Source of the DNA: Oribacterium sp. WCC10
GTDB taxonomy: Bacteria; Bacillota; Clostridia; Lachnospirales; Lachnospiraceae
Length of the DNA: 64,000 nt
Reading direction: 5' to 3'
NCBI RefSeq assembly: GCF_900113415.1
Contig: NZ_FOPH01000006.1
Span: 124,001-188,000, forward strand
Below, in pieces: positions 1 through 9,752 of this stretch (its first letter is position 1; the number at the start of each line of letters is the position of its first letter). The position numbers were made by a program, and so were the translations under genes. The notes beneath the pieces are model-generated. The model was not told the origin of the DNA. It saw only the letters and a program-made list of their open reading frames with translations, and searched no databases.

Positions 1-2
1 AC

Positions 3-125
3 CTTAATCATGATATGTCAATTTCTCCTATCCTTGACACATCTACAAGAATCAATCAGAAGGTCGCTGCATATAAGGAACATCGTTCAGGCGTAAATAA
101 GCAGATGGAACTGTCTTTTGAATAA
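3..125 (+). CDS. 3' end of an unidentified gene
   Basis: The last 40 codons of a gene that begins before the window; the frame is open from the window edge to TAA at 123-125. The visible tail is polar and basic (it ends NKQMELSFE) and has no motif I recognise. An intrinsic terminator follows 60 bases later, so this gene closes its transcription unit. No function can be given from the fragment. Confidence 0.6.
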   Translation, partial: LNHDMSISPILDTSTRINQKVAAYKEHRSGVNKQMELSFE

Positions 126-184
126 AACATATATATTAAGCCATACGAAGAGTTTAATGGATATTTGTTATGGCTTGTTAAGAT

Positions 185-216
185 AAAGGGCTGTCCCAAA
201 AGGACAGTCCTTTATT
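185..216 (+). terminator. Rho-independent terminator
   Basis: A 12-base stem (185-196 with 202-213, one G-T wobble) closes a five-base CAAAA loop and runs into a short T stretch. It separates the partial upstream gene from the acyltransferase gene. Confidence 0.75.
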
Positions 217-238
217 GATTACCGGCAGGAGGATGAAC

Positions 239-1432
239 TTGGAAAAGAGCAGATTTTCAAACAAAGTGTATGTATACACATTTATATTGAGCATTTTGGT
301 TATTCTGGTTCATTCTGTGAACTTTGCGGATGATAATTCTATTCTGCTCATGATGATACAATCCTCAGATTATAATTCCATAAATCTTTCCGGACTAACC
401 GGTGTAGAAGCGCATATAGAGAATTTTTTTTCTAATTCATTGGGGCAGTCAGCGGTACCGGGCTTTTTTATGATGTCAGGATATCTGTTTTTTCGCAATC
501 TGAGCAAACTTGAAAGTATAGTGAGAAAATGGAAAGAGCGAATAGTCTCTCTTTTGCTTCCTTTTGTTGCATGGAATTTTTTGTACTATATTATATATTT
601 GGTTATGGGTAAAACATCTCTTGGGCAGCAGAATATGATTGATGCGATTATACGGTACAAGTTCAATCCGGTATTTTGGTATCTATACCAGCTCATACTT
701 CTTACTATATGTGCTCCAATGATATATATACTGCTTAAAAACAGAACGATTGCAATAGCATCGGTTATAATATATTCATATCTTGTGATAAGAGGGATAA
801 ATATTCCCTGCATAAATGAAGATGCTATTCTGTATTATTTCGCAGGGGCAGCATTGGCGAAGTGGCACCGTAATTTCTTTGAATCGTCTTCTAAAAGAAA
901 AATGATTTTAGGACTGGCATTGCTCTTTGCTGCATGGATATCGCAGATCATAACTACCGTAGGCATGCAGAATTTTGTGATAGCGCCGGTGAATCATCAT
1001 GCCATGGGGGTGTGGGCATACTGGTATGTCGGAGGAGATATTTCCGGATTTTTGGGGGCTTGTATCAGGAAATATCCTAAAGAGATTTTGGTGGGGGTGT
1101 TATCTGTAGGGGGACAGCTTTTGGTTAATGTTTTTAGACGATTGCTTCTGTGCATGGGAGTGTGGTGTATTATTTCGTCGACTAAACTAAATGCTGCAGC
1201 ATTTATGAAGAATGGTTTCTTTTTGTATGCGATACACTATCCTATTGTCAGGTTTACAGGATTTATGTTAGAGTACATGAACATTGGCTATCATGGCACC
1301 GTTGAACGTGGAATAAGATTGGGGATTTATGTTTTGTTGCCGGCGATATGTGTGCTTGTGGCATATGAGGTGAGCGTTGCGCTAAAAAGCCATGTTTCTA
1401 TATTATGGAAGATACTCAGTGGAGGAAGATGA
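239..1432 (+). CDS. Membrane acyltransferase, acyltransferase 3 family
   Basis: Probably transfers an acyl group (often acetyl) onto a cell-surface sugar at the membrane; the substrate cannot be told. Features of the OafA/YrhL-type family: an early His in the first membrane helix (ILVILVHS), the helix with GFFMMSGYLFFRN, several further hydrophobic segments, and a late helix with FFLYAIHYPIV. I chose TTG at 239 because AGGAGG (227-232) lies six bases before it. ATG at 233 abuts that site directly and is the alternative. From TTG the protein has 397 residues, normal for the family. It ends three bases before the next gene, so the two are probably co-transcribed. Confidence 0.8.
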   Translation: MEKSRFSNKVYVYTFILSILVILVHSVNFADDNSILLMMIQSSDYNSINLSGLTGVEAHIENFFSNSLGQSAVPGFFMMSGYLFFRNLSKLESIVRKWKERIVSLLLPFVAWNFLYYIIYLVMGKTSLGQQNMIDAIIRYKFNPVFWYLYQLILLTICAPMIYILLKNRTIAIASVIIYSYLVIRGINIPCINEDAILYYFAGAALAKWHRNFFESSSKRKMILGLALLFAAWISQIITTVGMQNFVIAPVNHHAMGVWAYWYVGGDISGFLGACIRKYPKEILVGVLSVGGQLLVNVFRRLLLCMGVWCIISSTKLNAAAFMKNGFFLYAIHYPIVRFTGFMLEYMNIGYHGTVERGIRLGIYVLLPAICVLVAYEVSVALKSHVSILWKILSGGR

Positions 1433-1435
1433 CAA

Positions 1436-2437
1436 ATGTTTATAGCAGATCATTGGAAAGATTATGAAGTGATAGATACAAGTTCGGGCGATAAGCTTGA
1501 GAGGTGGGGGAAGTATGTTTTGCGTAGGCCTGATCCCCAGGTTATATGGCAGACATCTTTTAAGAATCCAAATTGGAAAAAACTGAACGGGCATTACCAT
1601 CGTTCTGATAGAGGCGGTGGAGAATGGGAGTTTTTTGATTTACCGAAGCAGTGGAAAATATCATATGTACTGGGTGGAACCGGTAAAGGCAGATCAAATC
1701 TTGCGGATTATTCAAAGGAAACATATCGACCGGTTGAACCTGTTTATGCAAATCTTGCAGGTATTCCTGAAAAACAGAGGACATTAACGTTCCATCTTAA
1801 ACCCTTTGCGTTTAAGCATACAGGTTTGTTTCCTGAACAGGCGGCAAATTGGGATTGGTTCTCGGACATTATAGTGGGTGAAGTTGACAGAAGAAAGAAG
1901 AACGGTATAGAAGAGCCTGTCAAGGTACTCAATTTATTTGCGTATACGGGAGGGGCCACACTAGCGGCTGCTGCTGCGGGTGCGCACGTCACACATGTTG
2001 ATGCTTCGAAGGGCATGGTGCAGTGGGCTAAGGAAAATGCTGAAGCATCTGGGCTTGCTCAGGCGCCTATCAGGTGGCTGGTGGATGACTGTATGAAGTT
2101 TGTTGAAAGAGAGATACGTCGTGGAAATAAGTATGATGCAATCATTATGGATCCACCATCATATGGAAGAGGCCCCAAGGGAGAGATCTGGAAGATAGAA
2201 GATGCCGTATATCAGCTTATAAAACTTTCGTCTGAACTTCTTACTAGAGATAGTATTTTCTTCCTTATTAATTCGTATACAACCGGACTTCAGCCTGCAG
2301 TTATGAGCTATATGCTTGGGGTTCTTATAAAAGAAAAGCTCGGAGGGAATATTTATTCAGAAGAGGTTGGGCTTCCTGTAACAGAAACCGGACTAGTTCT
2401 GCCTTGCGGTTGTTCCGGTAGATGGACGAAGAACTGA
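1436..2437 (+). CDS. SAM-dependent methyltransferase, RlmI/RlmK-like
   Basis: A 333-residue class I methyltransferase of the group that methylates 23S rRNA cytosines or guanines. The SAM-binding motif I is the stretch LNLFAYTGGATLAAAAAGA (about residues 160-180), followed by the acidic VDAS strand end. The catalytic-type motif is MDPPSYGRG near residue 237. The N-terminal 120 residues resemble the mixed RNA-binding region of RlmI relatives but lack a clear PUA domain. GGAGG lies 10-14 bases before ATG. It follows the acyltransferase by three bases; no functional link between the two is evident. The exact RNA target is inference. Confidence 0.8.
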   Translation: MFIADHWKDYEVIDTSSGDKLERWGKYVLRRPDPQVIWQTSFKNPNWKKLNGHYHRSDRGGGEWEFFDLPKQWKISYVLGGTGKGRSNLADYSKETYRPVEPVYANLAGIPEKQRTLTFHLKPFAFKHTGLFPEQAANWDWFSDIIVGEVDRRKKNGIEEPVKVLNLFAYTGGATLAAAAAGAHVTHVDASKGMVQWAKENAEASGLAQAPIRWLVDDCMKFVEREIRRGNKYDAIIMDPPSYGRGPKGEIWKIEDAVYQLIKLSSELLTRDSIFFLINSYTTGLQPAVMSYMLGVLIKEKLGGNIYSEEVGLPVTETGLVLPCGCSGRWTKN

Positions 2438-2439
2438 CA

Positions 2440-2473
2440 TTACACACATACTCTTAAAAGCGTATATGTGTAA
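2440..2473 (+). terminator. Hairpin after the methyltransferase gene
   Basis: A 12-base stem (2440-2451 with 2462-2473, one wobble) starts two bases after the stop codon. There is no clear T run after it, so it may be a weak terminator or an mRNA-protecting hairpin. Confidence 0.4.
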
Positions 2474-2634
2474 GATAATCGTAATTATTTCATGATGATT
2501 GTTAATGGAATAGAAATTGAAATTACCCCCTCTGAAAGCTATTATTATTACATAAAGTAAGAACTAGAATTAAAGTTAAGTCTAATAGGCTATAATTGAT
2601 GATCCCGGCGGGGATGATCGGGAGGGTGTTATAT

Positions 2635-3888
2635 ATGTTAAGAGAGAAACTTGCAAAGCTTTTGCTTGTTGCAGGAGCGCTTGCAGCAATATCGGCTGTT
2701 GATGTTATGGCGGCAGGCTGGACAACCAACGCAAGCGGTGAGCAGGTATATGTTCAGGACAGTGGGAGCGTTGTGACCAACTCATGGATTAAGGCAAACA
2801 GCAATGGCCAGGTTATATGGTATTATGCAACACAGGACGGAACATTGCGCAGAGATGGTTGGCAGACGGTGAACGGGTATAAGTATTATTTCGATGGCAA
2901 CGGCGTTATGCAGACTGGCTGGATTGATGATTACAAGTATTATTGTGACCCAAATTACGGAGCGGCAGCAACCGGTTGGAAGTATATAGCCATACCCGAT
3001 GAAATGAGCTACTATTATTCTGATAACAGCCACTATACAACAGGTTCATATGCGTGGTTTTATTTCAATCCGGGTAATGCACAGAAGTATTATGCAGATG
3101 GCGAGAATATAGCAGTAAAGACTATTAACGGTGTTAAATACGGCTTTGACGAAAATGGTGTAATGCAGCTCGGCTGGGCTAAAGTGACGGATGCATCGCC
3201 TGAGATAGCAGGTTATATGTATTTTGCAGAGAAGACAGGAAATGGCTTCAAGGAAGGACAGCAAGTGGCCGGAACATGGTACACGGTAGTGGGTCCTATG
3301 AGCTCTTCAAGTTCGGGCACATATGATGATAGTCTTGCAACAGGAGATGTTGAATACTTTTATTTCAAAAACAACGGGTATGTGGCAGCTGGTACAAGCG
3401 GATCATATCTTGTACAGTCTATAAATTCAAAGAAGTACCTGTTTAATGAGAAAGGCAATCCGGTATACGGGATGCAGAAGGGTAGTGCAGAAGGCGAGAC
3501 GGAGTCATATTACTACTATTGTGGATCTAAGAAAACAGAGTGTTCGGCCAAGACAGGAAAGTTTACTATGACCGAAGCTGATGGAGATCGTATTACTTTC
3601 TATGCACAGTCTAACGGAAGAGGATATACAGGAGTCAAGGACGGTTATCTCTATTATAATGGTAAACTCCAGTGCGCTGATTCTGATTGCAAGTATATGG
3701 TATGTAATGTGAATGGCAAGGATTATGTCATATCCACAAGCGGATCTGTTCAGAAGAGTAAAACAAGTCTCAAGGATGCTGATGGTAACAAAGTTTCTAC
3801 CAATTCGGATGGAACGCTTAAAGAGAATATCAGCGGGAATTTTGAAACACTTACACCTACATCTCCTGATATAGATGAAATTGATTGA
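2635..3888 (+). CDS. Secreted cell-wall-binding repeat protein
   Basis: A 417-residue exported protein. Residues 1-27 form a signal peptide (basic MLREK, hydrophobic core, VMA-A cleavage). Almost all of the mature part consists of about 20-residue aromatic-glycine repeats of the choline/glucan-binding (CW_binding) type, such as GWQTVNGYKYYFDGNGVMQ, which bind cell-wall or surface polysaccharide. I see no catalytic domain. GGGAGGG precedes ATG 2635; a TATAAT box at 2591-2596 suggests a promoter just upstream. A terminator follows, so it is monocistronic. Two further proteins of the same build lie at 21.0 and 51.2 kb. The ligand and role are unknown. Confidence 0.85.
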   Translation: MLREKLAKLLLVAGALAAISAVDVMAAGWTTNASGEQVYVQDSGSVVTNSWIKANSNGQVIWYYATQDGTLRRDGWQTVNGYKYYFDGNGVMQTGWIDDYKYYCDPNYGAAATGWKYIAIPDEMSYYYSDNSHYTTGSYAWFYFNPGNAQKYYADGENIAVKTINGVKYGFDENGVMQLGWAKVTDASPEIAGYMYFAEKTGNGFKEGQQVAGTWYTVVGPMSSSSSGTYDDSLATGDVEYFYFKNNGYVAAGTSGSYLVQSINSKKYLFNEKGNPVYGMQKGSAEGETESYYYYCGSKKTECSAKTGKFTMTEADGDRITFYAQSNGRGYTGVKDGYLYYNGKLQCADSDCKYMVCNVNGKDYVISTSGSVQKSKTSLKDADGNKVSTNSDGTLKENISGNFETLTPTSPDIDEID

Positions 3889-3898
3889 TATAGATTAT

Positions 3899-3930
3899 GA
3901 GAGTCCGGTATTATGCCGGGCTCTTTTCTC
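3899..3930 (+). terminator. Rho-independent terminator
   Basis: Stem GAGTCCGG/CCGGGCTC (3901-3908 with 3916-3923, one wobble) followed by TTTTCTC. It ends the cell-wall-binding gene. Confidence 0.8.
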
Positions 3931-4060
3931 TTATATAGAACATATAATTAATATACTGTGTGTGGAACAACGTGATTAGACATATGATGATATATTTCGG
4001 ACGGATAAGCATAAAGGGACATAAAGGTATTGTTTGTCGAATGGAAAATAAAAATGGGTA

Positions 4061-4089
4061 TTGCAAAATCAAAAGTAAAATGATATAGT
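4061..4089 (+). promoter_or_regulatory. Likely distal promoter of the S10 operon
   Basis: TTGCAA (4061-4066), 17-base spacer, TATAGT (4084-4089), a good sigma-A match with ideal spacing. Transcription would start near 4096, giving a leader of about 460 bases before rpsJ. The 3931-4060 stretch between the preceding terminator and this promoter shows no gene. Confidence 0.55.
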
Positions 4090-4196
4090 ATGACACGCAC
4101 GGCGGGGTGTTTAAACCGTTGTGCGGTGCATTAACAAAGATACGCACGGCTATGTGGAAGTGCATGTTATTTTATACATTTTTTCGAAATTAGCGC

Positions 4197-4225
4197 TTGA
4201 AATAAAGAAAAGGCTGTGTTATCTT
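4197..4225 (+). promoter_or_regulatory. Possible second S10 promoter
   Basis: TTGAAA (4197-4202), 17-base spacer, TATCTT (4220-4225). Transcription would start near 4231, exactly where the folded leader begins. Weaker -10 than the distal candidate. Confidence 0.4.
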
Positions 4226-4230
4226 ATTAT

Positions 4231-4470
4231 TCGCTGTGACATGATAGCGATGAAATGAAGATTGCTTACATGGACGAAAGCCAAGATCCGTACAGATATT
4301 ATCCGAAAGGATCCAGTGAACCGGATGGTTCCGCCTGAGAACTGATACGGCAACCAAGTATAAGTCATGTAAGAGAACTTCATGGAGCGAATGTCTAGTT
4401 TAGAAACTGACGGCAGGTCACTGTACTACAATTTAATCCATTACACAGCAAATGGATTTTGATGCAGACA
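4231..4470 (+). promoter_or_regulatory. Structured leader RNA of the S10 operon
   Basis: A folded region, not a gene. An outer long-range stem (4255-4260 with 4378-4383, and CTTACATG 4265-4272 with CATGTAAG 4366-4373) closes a junction. The junction holds CCGTA/TACGG (4288-4292 with 4346-4350), a hairpin ATCC-GAAA-GGAT (4301-4312) and a hairpin GAACC-GGAT-GGTTC (4318-4331). A separate hairpin AATCCATT/AATGGATT (4435-4442 with 4451-4458), followed by TT, could act as an attenuator. Leaders of r-protein operons commonly bind one of their own products (L4 in E. coli); which protein binds here is unknown, and I do not recognise the fold as a named RNA family. Confidence 0.55.
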
Positions 4471-4556
4471 CAACACTCATCTCACGTGTGTTGGTATGCA
4501 GTTAATGTACAGTCACCGACTTATCGTCAAATTACCGATAGGAGGCGACTTTTTTT

Positions 4557-4874
4557 ATGGCAAGTCAAGTAATGAGAATCACACTCAAGGCTTACGACCA
4601 CACACTTGTGGACGAATCAGCCGCAAAGATTGTGGAGAACTGCAAAAAGACAGGTTCACAGGTTTCCGGACCAGTACCTCTTCCAACAAAGAAGGAAGTT
4701 GTTACAATCCTTCGTGCTGTACATAAGTACAAGGATTCTCGTGAGCAGTTCGAGCAGAGAACTCACAAGAGACTTATCGACGTTATCAGTCCTAATCAGA
4801 AGACAATGGATGCTCTTCAGAGACTCGAGATGCCAGCAGGCGTATACGTTGATATCAAGATGAAGAACAAGTAA
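4557..4874 (+). CDS. rpsJ: 30S ribosomal protein S10
   Basis: First gene of the S10 cluster, 105 residues, full length. S10 sits in the head of the small subunit and doubles as NusE, which joins NusB in transcription antitermination. The family core is visible ([15 protein letters not shown] near the start, later [14 protein letters not shown]). ATG 4557 follows AGGAGG at 4540-4545 with an unusually T-rich spacer. It is preceded by the folded leader and followed 52 bases later by rplC. Confidence 0.97.
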   Translation: MASQVMRITLKAYDHTLVDESAAKIVENCKKTGSQVSGPVPLPTKKEVVTILRAVHKYKDSREQFEQRTHKRLIDVISPNQKTMDALQRLEMPAGVYVDIKMKNK

Positions 4875-4926
4875 TGATTCTAGAATGAGTCTGAGTCATC
4901 GGACTCCGCTGTAGAAAGGAGAAACA

Positions 4927-5556
4927 ATGAAGAAAGCTATTTTAGCGACAAAAGTAGGAATGACACAGATCTGGGATGCAGATGGCGTGCTTATTCCAGT
5001 AACTGTACTTCAGGCTGGCCCATGTGTAGTTACACAGGTTAAGACAGTTGAGAATGACGGTTACGCAGCAATCCAGGTTGGTTTCCAGGATAAGAGAGAG
5101 AAGCTTGTTAACAAGCCACAGAAGGGTCAGTTCGATAAGGCTGGCGTTCCTTGCAAGAGATTTGTTAAGGAGCTTAGACTCGAGGATGCTGAGAACTACA
5201 ATGTTAAGGATGAGATTAAGGCAGACATCTTCGCTGAGGGTGACAAGGTAGACGTTACCGCTATTTCAAAGGGTAAGGGATTCGAGTCAGCTATCAGAAA
5301 GTATGGTCAGCACAGAGGACCTATGGGTCACGGTTCCAAGTTCCACCGTCATCAGGGTTCTAACGGTACATCAGCTACACCTTCAAGAGTACTTCCTGGT
5401 AAGGGAATGCCTTCTCACATGGGTGCAGTTAAGGTAACAACTCAGAACCTTACAATCGTTAAGGTTGATGTTGAGAATAACCTGCTTCTTATCAAGGGAG
5501 CTGTACCGGGACCTAAGAAGGCTCTTATTACTGTTAAAGAAGCAGTAAAGGCCTGA
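4927..5556 (+). CDS. rplC: 50S ribosomal protein L3
   Basis: 209 residues, full length. L3 is an early-assembly protein whose long loop reaches the peptidyl transferase centre. The start [17 protein letters not shown] and the loop with [17 protein letters not shown] (about residues 122-139) are diagnostic. AGAAAGGAG lies just before ATG 4927. Same operon as rpsJ and rplD, with a 25-base gap to rplD. Confidence 0.97.
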   Translation: MKKAILATKVGMTQIWDADGVLIPVTVLQAGPCVVTQVKTVENDGYAAIQVGFQDKREKLVNKPQKGQFDKAGVPCKRFVKELRLEDAENYNVKDEIKADIFAEGDKVDVTAISKGKGFESAIRKYGQHRGPMGHGSKFHRHQGSNGTSATPSRVLPGKGMPSHMGAVKVTTQNLTIVKVDVENNLLLIKGAVPGPKKALITVKEAVKA

Positions 5557-5581
5557 GACGAAAGAAAGGAGGAACATATAG

Positions 5582-6202
5582 ATGGCTAACGTATCAGTAT
5601 TTGATATGCAGGGTAAGGAAGTTGGCAAGATGGATCTCAATGATTCCGTTTTCGGAGTTGAGGTTAACGAGCACCTTCTTCACCTCGCAGTTGTTGCTCA
5701 GCTTGCTAATAAGCGTCAGGGCACTCAGAAAGCATTAACTCGTTCTGAAGTTTCAGGAGGCGGAAGAAAGCCTTGGAGACAGAAGGGAACAGGACATGCA
5801 AGACAGGGCTCAATCAGAGCACCGCAGTGGAAGGGCGGCGGAGTAGTATTCGCACCAACTCCACGTGATTATACAACAACAATGAACAAGAAGGAGAAGA
5901 GAGCAGCTCTTAAGTCTGCACTTTCCAATGCCGTTCTTGAGAACAAGCTTATCGTTGTCGACGATATCAAGTTTGATGAGATAAAGACAAAGAACTTCAA
6001 GGCAATGCTCGATGCTCTTAAGGTAAACAAGGCATTCGTTCTTCTTGATTCAGCAGATAAGAACACAGTACTTTCAGCAAGAAACATCGTTGATGTAAAG
6101 ACAGCTGGCGTTAATGAACTTAATGTTTATGACGTTCTTAAGTACCAGACAGTAGTTGCTACAAAGGCAGCTGTTGAGAAGATTCAGGAGGTATACGCAT
6201 AA
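5582..6202 (+). CDS. rplD: 50S ribosomal protein L4
   Basis: 206 residues, full length. L4 lines the polypeptide exit tunnel with its extended loop, visible here as the basic, glycine-rich stretch [16 protein letters not shown]. In enterobacteria L4 represses its own operon through the S10 leader; whether that holds here is unknown. AAGGAGG precedes the ATG, and its TAA overlaps the rplW start by one base (TAATG), so the two are translationally coupled. Confidence 0.97.
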   Translation: MANVSVFDMQGKEVGKMDLNDSVFGVEVNEHLLHLAVVAQLANKRQGTQKALTRSEVSGGGRKPWRQKGTGHARQGSIRAPQWKGGGVVFAPTPRDYTTTMNKKEKRAALKSALSNAVLENKLIVVDDIKFDEIKTKNFKAMLDALKVNKAFVLLDSADKNTVLSARNIVDVKTAGVNELNVYDVLKYQTVVATKAAVEKIQEVYA

Positions 6203-6501
6203 TGGCAGACATTAAGTATTATGACGTTATTCTTCGTCCGGTTATCACTGAGAAGTCAATGGGCGAGATGGCATCCAAGAAGTATACATTCCTTGTAAAT
6301 CCTGAAGCAACAAAGTCTCAGGTTAAAGAAGCCGTTGAGAAGATGTTCGAGGGAACAAAGGTAAAGGCTGTGAACACAATGAACCAGCAGGGAAAGACCA
6401 AGAGAAGAGGTCTTCACTTTGGTAAGACAGCCAAGACAAAGAAGGCTATCGTTACTCTTACAGAAGAGTCAAAGGAAATTGAGATTTTCAAGAGCCTTTA
6501 A
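6202..6501 (+). CDS. rplW: 50S ribosomal protein L23
   Basis: 99 residues, full length. L23 lies at the tunnel exit and docks trigger factor and SRP. Diagnostic start region [15 protein letters not shown] and the later [12 protein letters not shown] loop. The start overlaps the rplD stop. The 80-base gap to rplB holds a hairpin GTCACGT/ACGTGAC (about 6530-6560), possibly an mRNA processing or attenuation site. Confidence 0.97.
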   Translation: MADIKYYDVILRPVITEKSMGEMASKKYTFLVNPEATKSQVKEAVEKMFEGTKVKAVNTMNQQGKTKRRGLHFGKTAKTKKAIVTLTEESKEIEIFKSL

Positions 6502-6581
6502 TTCTTAAAGACGACGATACATAAAAAGTCACGTGAAAAATTCTCTATTATACGTGACAACTTAAAAGGAGAAATAAAGTC

Positions 6582-7427
6582 ATGGGTATTAAGACATATA
6601 AACCTTATACACCTTCGAGAAGAAACATGACCGGCTCTGACTTTTCTGAGATTACAAAGAAGACTCCTGAGAAGTCACTTCTTTCAACAGTAAAGGAGAA
6701 CGCTGGTAGAAACAATCAGGGTAAAATTACTGTTCGTCACCAGGGTGGCGGAAACAGACAGAAATATAGAATCATCGATTTCAAGAGAAATACAAAGGAT
6801 GGAATTCCTGCAACTGTAATTGGAATCGAGTATGATCCTAACAGAACAGCCAATATCGCTCTCATTGCTTATGCTGATGGTGCAAAGGCATACATTCTTG
6901 CTCCTAACGGTCTTACAGACGGCATGAAGGTAATGAGTGGTCCTGAGGCAGAGGCAAGAGTAGGTAACTGTCTTCCTCTTTCAAAGATTCCTGTAGGTAC
7001 AAACGTACATGCTATCGAGCTCCTTCCTGGTAAGGGCGCACGTATGGTTCGTTCGGCAGGAAACGCAGCTCAGCTTATGGCTAAGGAAGGTAAGTATGCA
7101 ACACTTCGTCTTCCTTCAGGTGAGATGAGAATGGTTCCTATCGAGTGCCGTGCAACAATCGGCGTTGTAGGTAACGGTGATCACAACCTTATCAACATTG
7201 GTAAGGCTGGTAGAAAGAGACACATGGGATGGCGTCCAACAGTTCGTGGTTCTGTTATGAACCCTAACGATCACCCACACGGCGGTGGAGAAGGAAGAGC
7301 ACCTATCGGTAGATCAGGACCTTGCACTCCTTGGGGTAAGCCAGCACTTGGCCTTAAGACACGTAACAAGAAGAAGGCTTCAAACAAGCTTATTATCAGA
7401 AGACGTGATGGTAGAGCCATCAAATAA
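6582..7427 (+). CDS. rplB: 50S ribosomal protein L2
   Basis: 281 residues, the usual length. L2 is essential for subunit joining and the peptidyl transferase centre. The strongly conserved C-terminal stretch [17 protein letters not shown] contains the functional His of the family. N-terminal [17 protein letters not shown] is also typical. AAAAGGAGA precedes ATG 6582. Confidence 0.97.
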   Translation: MGIKTYKPYTPSRRNMTGSDFSEITKKTPEKSLLSTVKENAGRNNQGKITVRHQGGGNRQKYRIIDFKRNTKDGIPATVIGIEYDPNRTANIALIAYADGAKAYILAPNGLTDGMKVMSGPEAEARVGNCLPLSKIPVGTNVHAIELLPGKGARMVRSAGNAAQLMAKEGKYATLRLPSGEMRMVPIECRATIGVVGNGDHNLINIGKAGRKRHMGWRPTVRGSVMNPNDHPHGGGEGRAPIGRSGPCTPWGKPALGLKTRNKKKASNKLIIRRRDGRAIK

Positions 7428-7446
7428 TTGAGGAGGAGAGAAAAAT

Positions 7447-7719
7447 ATGGCACGTTCAATTAAAAAAGGACCATTCATCGATGCTTCACTTAAGAAGGCT
7501 GTAGATGCAATGAACGCTTCCGGAAGCAAGACTGTTATCAAGACTTGGTCTCGCCGTTCCACAATCTTCCCATCTTTTGTTGGTCACACGATTGCGGTTC
7601 ACGATGGAAGAAAGCACGTTCCTGTATATGTTACAGAGGACATGGTTGGCCACAAGCTTGGTGAGTTCGTAGTAACAAGAACTTTCCACGGCCACAGCGG
7701 TAACGAGAAGAGAGCTTAA
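7447..7719 (+). CDS. rpsS: 30S ribosomal protein S19
   Basis: 90 residues, full length. S19 sits in the 30S head beside S13 and contacts the 50S subunit and A-site tRNA. Diagnostic [19 protein letters not shown] start and [16 protein letters not shown] near the C-terminus. GAGGAGAG lies ahead of the ATG; 19-base gap from rplB. Confidence 0.97.
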   Translation: MARSIKKGPFIDASLKKAVDAMNASGSKTVIKTWSRRSTIFPSFVGHTIAVHDGRKHVPVYVTEDMVGHKLGEFVVTRTFHGHSGNEKRA

Positions 7720-7754
7720 TACTCGCGCATATTTGAAAGGAGGACATTTAAAAA

Positions 7755-8144
7755 ATGTCAAAAGGTCATAGATCTCAGATTAAGAGAGAGAGAAATGCAA
7801 ATACTGTAAAGAGACCTTCAGCTACTCTTTCATATGCAAGAGTATCAGTTCAGAAGGCATGCTTCGTTCTTGATGCTATCAGAGGCAAGAATCTTGACGA
7901 GGCACTCGGTATTGTTTCATACAACCCTAGATATGCTTCTACATTAGTAAAGAAGCTTCTTGAGTCTGCTGCTGCAAACGCAGAGAACAACAACAACATG
8001 AACAGAGACAATCTTTATGTTGCTGAGTGCTATGCAGGTGCTGCTCCTACAATGAAGAGAATTCATCCAAGAGCACAGGGCAGAGCTTATAGAATTTTGA
8101 AGAGAAACTCACATATTACTGTAGTTTTAGACGAGAGAAAGTAA
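7755..8144 (+). CDS. rplV: 50S ribosomal protein L22
   Basis: 129 residues. L22 extends a beta hairpin into the exit tunnel, where macrolide resistance changes occur in relatives; the conserved hairpin region with MKRIHPRAQGRAYRI is intact. AAAGGAGG precedes ATG 7755. The N-terminus carries about 18 extra basic residues compared with the shortest homologues. Confidence 0.97.
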   Translation: MSKGHRSQIKRERNANTVKRPSATLSYARVSVQKACFVLDAIRGKNLDEALGIVSYNPRYASTLVKKLLESAAANAENNNNMNRDNLYVAECYAGAAPTMKRIHPRAQGRAYRILKRNSHITVVLDERK

Positions 8145-8158
8145 AAGGAGGCATATAA

Positions 8159-8821
8159 ATGGGACAGAAAGTCAATCCGCACGGCATTAGAGTCGGCGTT
8201 ATTAAAGATTGGGATTCCAAGTGGTATGCTGACAAGAAGAACTTTGGCGATACACTTGTTGAGGACTACAATATTAGAAAATTCCTGAAGAAGAGACTTT
8301 ATTCTGCAGGCGTTTCAAAGATCGAGATCGAGAGAGCTGCTAACGATAAGCTTCGTGTAGTAATCTTTACAGCAAAGCCTGGTTTTGTAATCGGTAAGGG
8401 CGGCGCAGAGATCGAGAAGGTAAGAAAAGAAGTTCAGAAGTTTACTTCTAAGAACGTTAATATCGATATTAAGGAAATCAAGAGACCGGATCGTGATGCT
8501 CAGCTTGTTGCAGAGAATATCGCACTGTCACTTGAGAACCGTGTATCTTTCAGAAGAGCAATGAAGCAGGCAATGCAGAGAACAATGAAGTCTGGCGTTC
8601 TTGGTATCAAGGCATCAGTTTCAGGACGTCTTGGCGGTGCAGATATTGCTAGACGTGAGTTCTATTCTGAGGGTACTATTCCTCTTCAGACTTTAAGAGC
8701 AGACATTGATTACGGCTTCGCAGAGGCTGATACAACATATGGTAAGCTCGGCGTTAAGGTCTGGGTATACAAGGGAGAGGTTCTTCCTGCCAAGAAAAAC
8801 AAGGAAGGGAGCGATAAGTAA
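8159..8821 (+). CDS. rpsC: 30S ribosomal protein S3
   Basis: 220 residues. S3 forms the mRNA entry site with S4 and S5. It has an N-terminal [13 protein letters not shown], a type II KH domain with the GXXG loop ([13 protein letters not shown], about residues 79-91) and a C-terminal domain ending in the conserved [18 protein letters not shown] precedes the ATG. Confidence 0.97.
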   Translation: MGQKVNPHGIRVGVIKDWDSKWYADKKNFGDTLVEDYNIRKFLKKRLYSAGVSKIEIERAANDKLRVVIFTAKPGFVIGKGGAEIEKVRKEVQKFTSKNVNIDIKEIKRPDRDAQLVAENIALSLENRVSFRRAMKQAMQRTMKSGVLGIKASVSGRLGGADIARREFYSEGTIPLQTLRADIDYGFAEADTTYGKLGVKVWVYKGEVLPAKKNKEGSDK

Positions 8822-8823
8822 TT

Positions 8824-9252
8824 ATGTTAATGCCAAAGAGAACGAAGTATCGTAAGCAGATTCGTGGAAACATGAAGGGCAAAGCAACCAGAGGAAACAA
8901 GATTTCTTATGGTGAGTTTGGTATTGTCGCAACTGAGCCTTGCTGGATTAGATCAAACCAGATTGAGGCAGCCAGAGTAGCTCTTACAAGATACATTAAG
9001 CGTGGCGGTCAGGTTTGGATTAAGATCTTCCCTGATAAGCCAATTACAGCTAAGCCACTTGGAGTCAGAATGGGATCCGGAAAGGGCGCTGTAGAATATT
9101 GGGTAGCAGTTGTTAAGCCAGGTAGAGTAATGTTCGAGATTGCTGGAGTACCTGAGGAGATCGCAAGAGAGGCACTTAGACTTGCATCACACAAGCTTCC
9201 TTGCAATTGCAAGATCGTTTCCAAGGCCGATCTGGAAGGCGGTGATAACTAA
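8824..9252 (+). CDS. rplP: 50S ribosomal protein L16
   Basis: 142 residues. L16 organises the A-site tRNA region of the large subunit. The start [15 protein letters not shown] matches the family, so ATG 8824 is preferred over the internal ATG at 8830. The start lies two bases after the rpsC stop with GGGAG in the end of rpsC. The stop overlaps the rpmC start (TAATG). Confidence 0.97.
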   Translation: MLMPKRTKYRKQIRGNMKGKATRGNKISYGEFGIVATEPCWIRSNQIEAARVALTRYIKRGGQVWIKIFPDKPITAKPLGVRMGSGKGAVEYWVAVVKPGRVMFEIAGVPEEIAREALRLASHKLPCNCKIVSKADLEGGDN

Positions 9253-9455
9253 TGAAGAAGAAAACCTACTTAGATGAGTTAAAGGCAAAGTCAACAGAGC
9301 AGCTTAATGCTGACCTTGTTTCAGCCAAGAAGGAACTCTTTAACCTGAGATTCCAGAACGCAACAAATCAGCTTGATAATACAGCTAGAATAACAGAGGT
9401 TCGTAAGAACATCGCGCGTATTCAGACAGTTATCACAGAGAAAGCTAAAGCGTGA
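9252..9455 (+). CDS. rpmC: 50S ribosomal protein L29
   Basis: 67 residues, two-helix hairpin protein at the tunnel exit next to L23. Typical core [20 protein letters not shown]. Its start overlaps the rplP stop by one base, so translation is coupled. Confidence 0.96.
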   Translation: MKKKTYLDELKAKSTEQLNADLVSAKKELFNLRFQNATNQLDNTARITEVRKNIARIQTVITEKAKA

Positions 9456-9472
9456 GAAAGGAGAGCACAACA

Positions 9473-9727
9473 ATGGAGAGAAATCTTAGAAAGACACGTA
9501 CCGGTAAGGTCGTTAGTGCAAAGATGGACAAGACCATCGTTATCGCTATCGAAGATCACGTTAAGCATCCGGTAATCGGTAAGATCGTTAAGAGAACAGT
9601 TAAGATCTATGCTCATGACGAGAACAACGAGGCTGGTGTAGGCGATACTGTTAAGGTTATGGCTACAAGACCGCTGTCAAAGACCAAGAGATGGAGACTG
9701 ACAGAGATCATTGAGAAGGCTAAATAA
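9473..9727 (+). CDS. rpsQ: 30S ribosomal protein S17
   Basis: 84 residues from ATG 9473, which follows GAAAGGAGAG at a proper distance. An upstream ATG at 9452 in frame would overlap rpmC and lacks its own site, so I reject it. S17 is an OB-fold protein that binds early to 16S rRNA. Diagnostic [23 protein letters not shown]. Confidence 0.96.
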   Translation: MERNLRKTRTGKVVSAKMDKTIVIAIEDHVKHPVIGKIVKRTVKIYAHDENNEAGVGDTVKVMATRPLSKTKRWRLTEIIEKAK

Positions 9728-9752
9728 TTAAGAGGCAAGGAAGGAGCATTAT

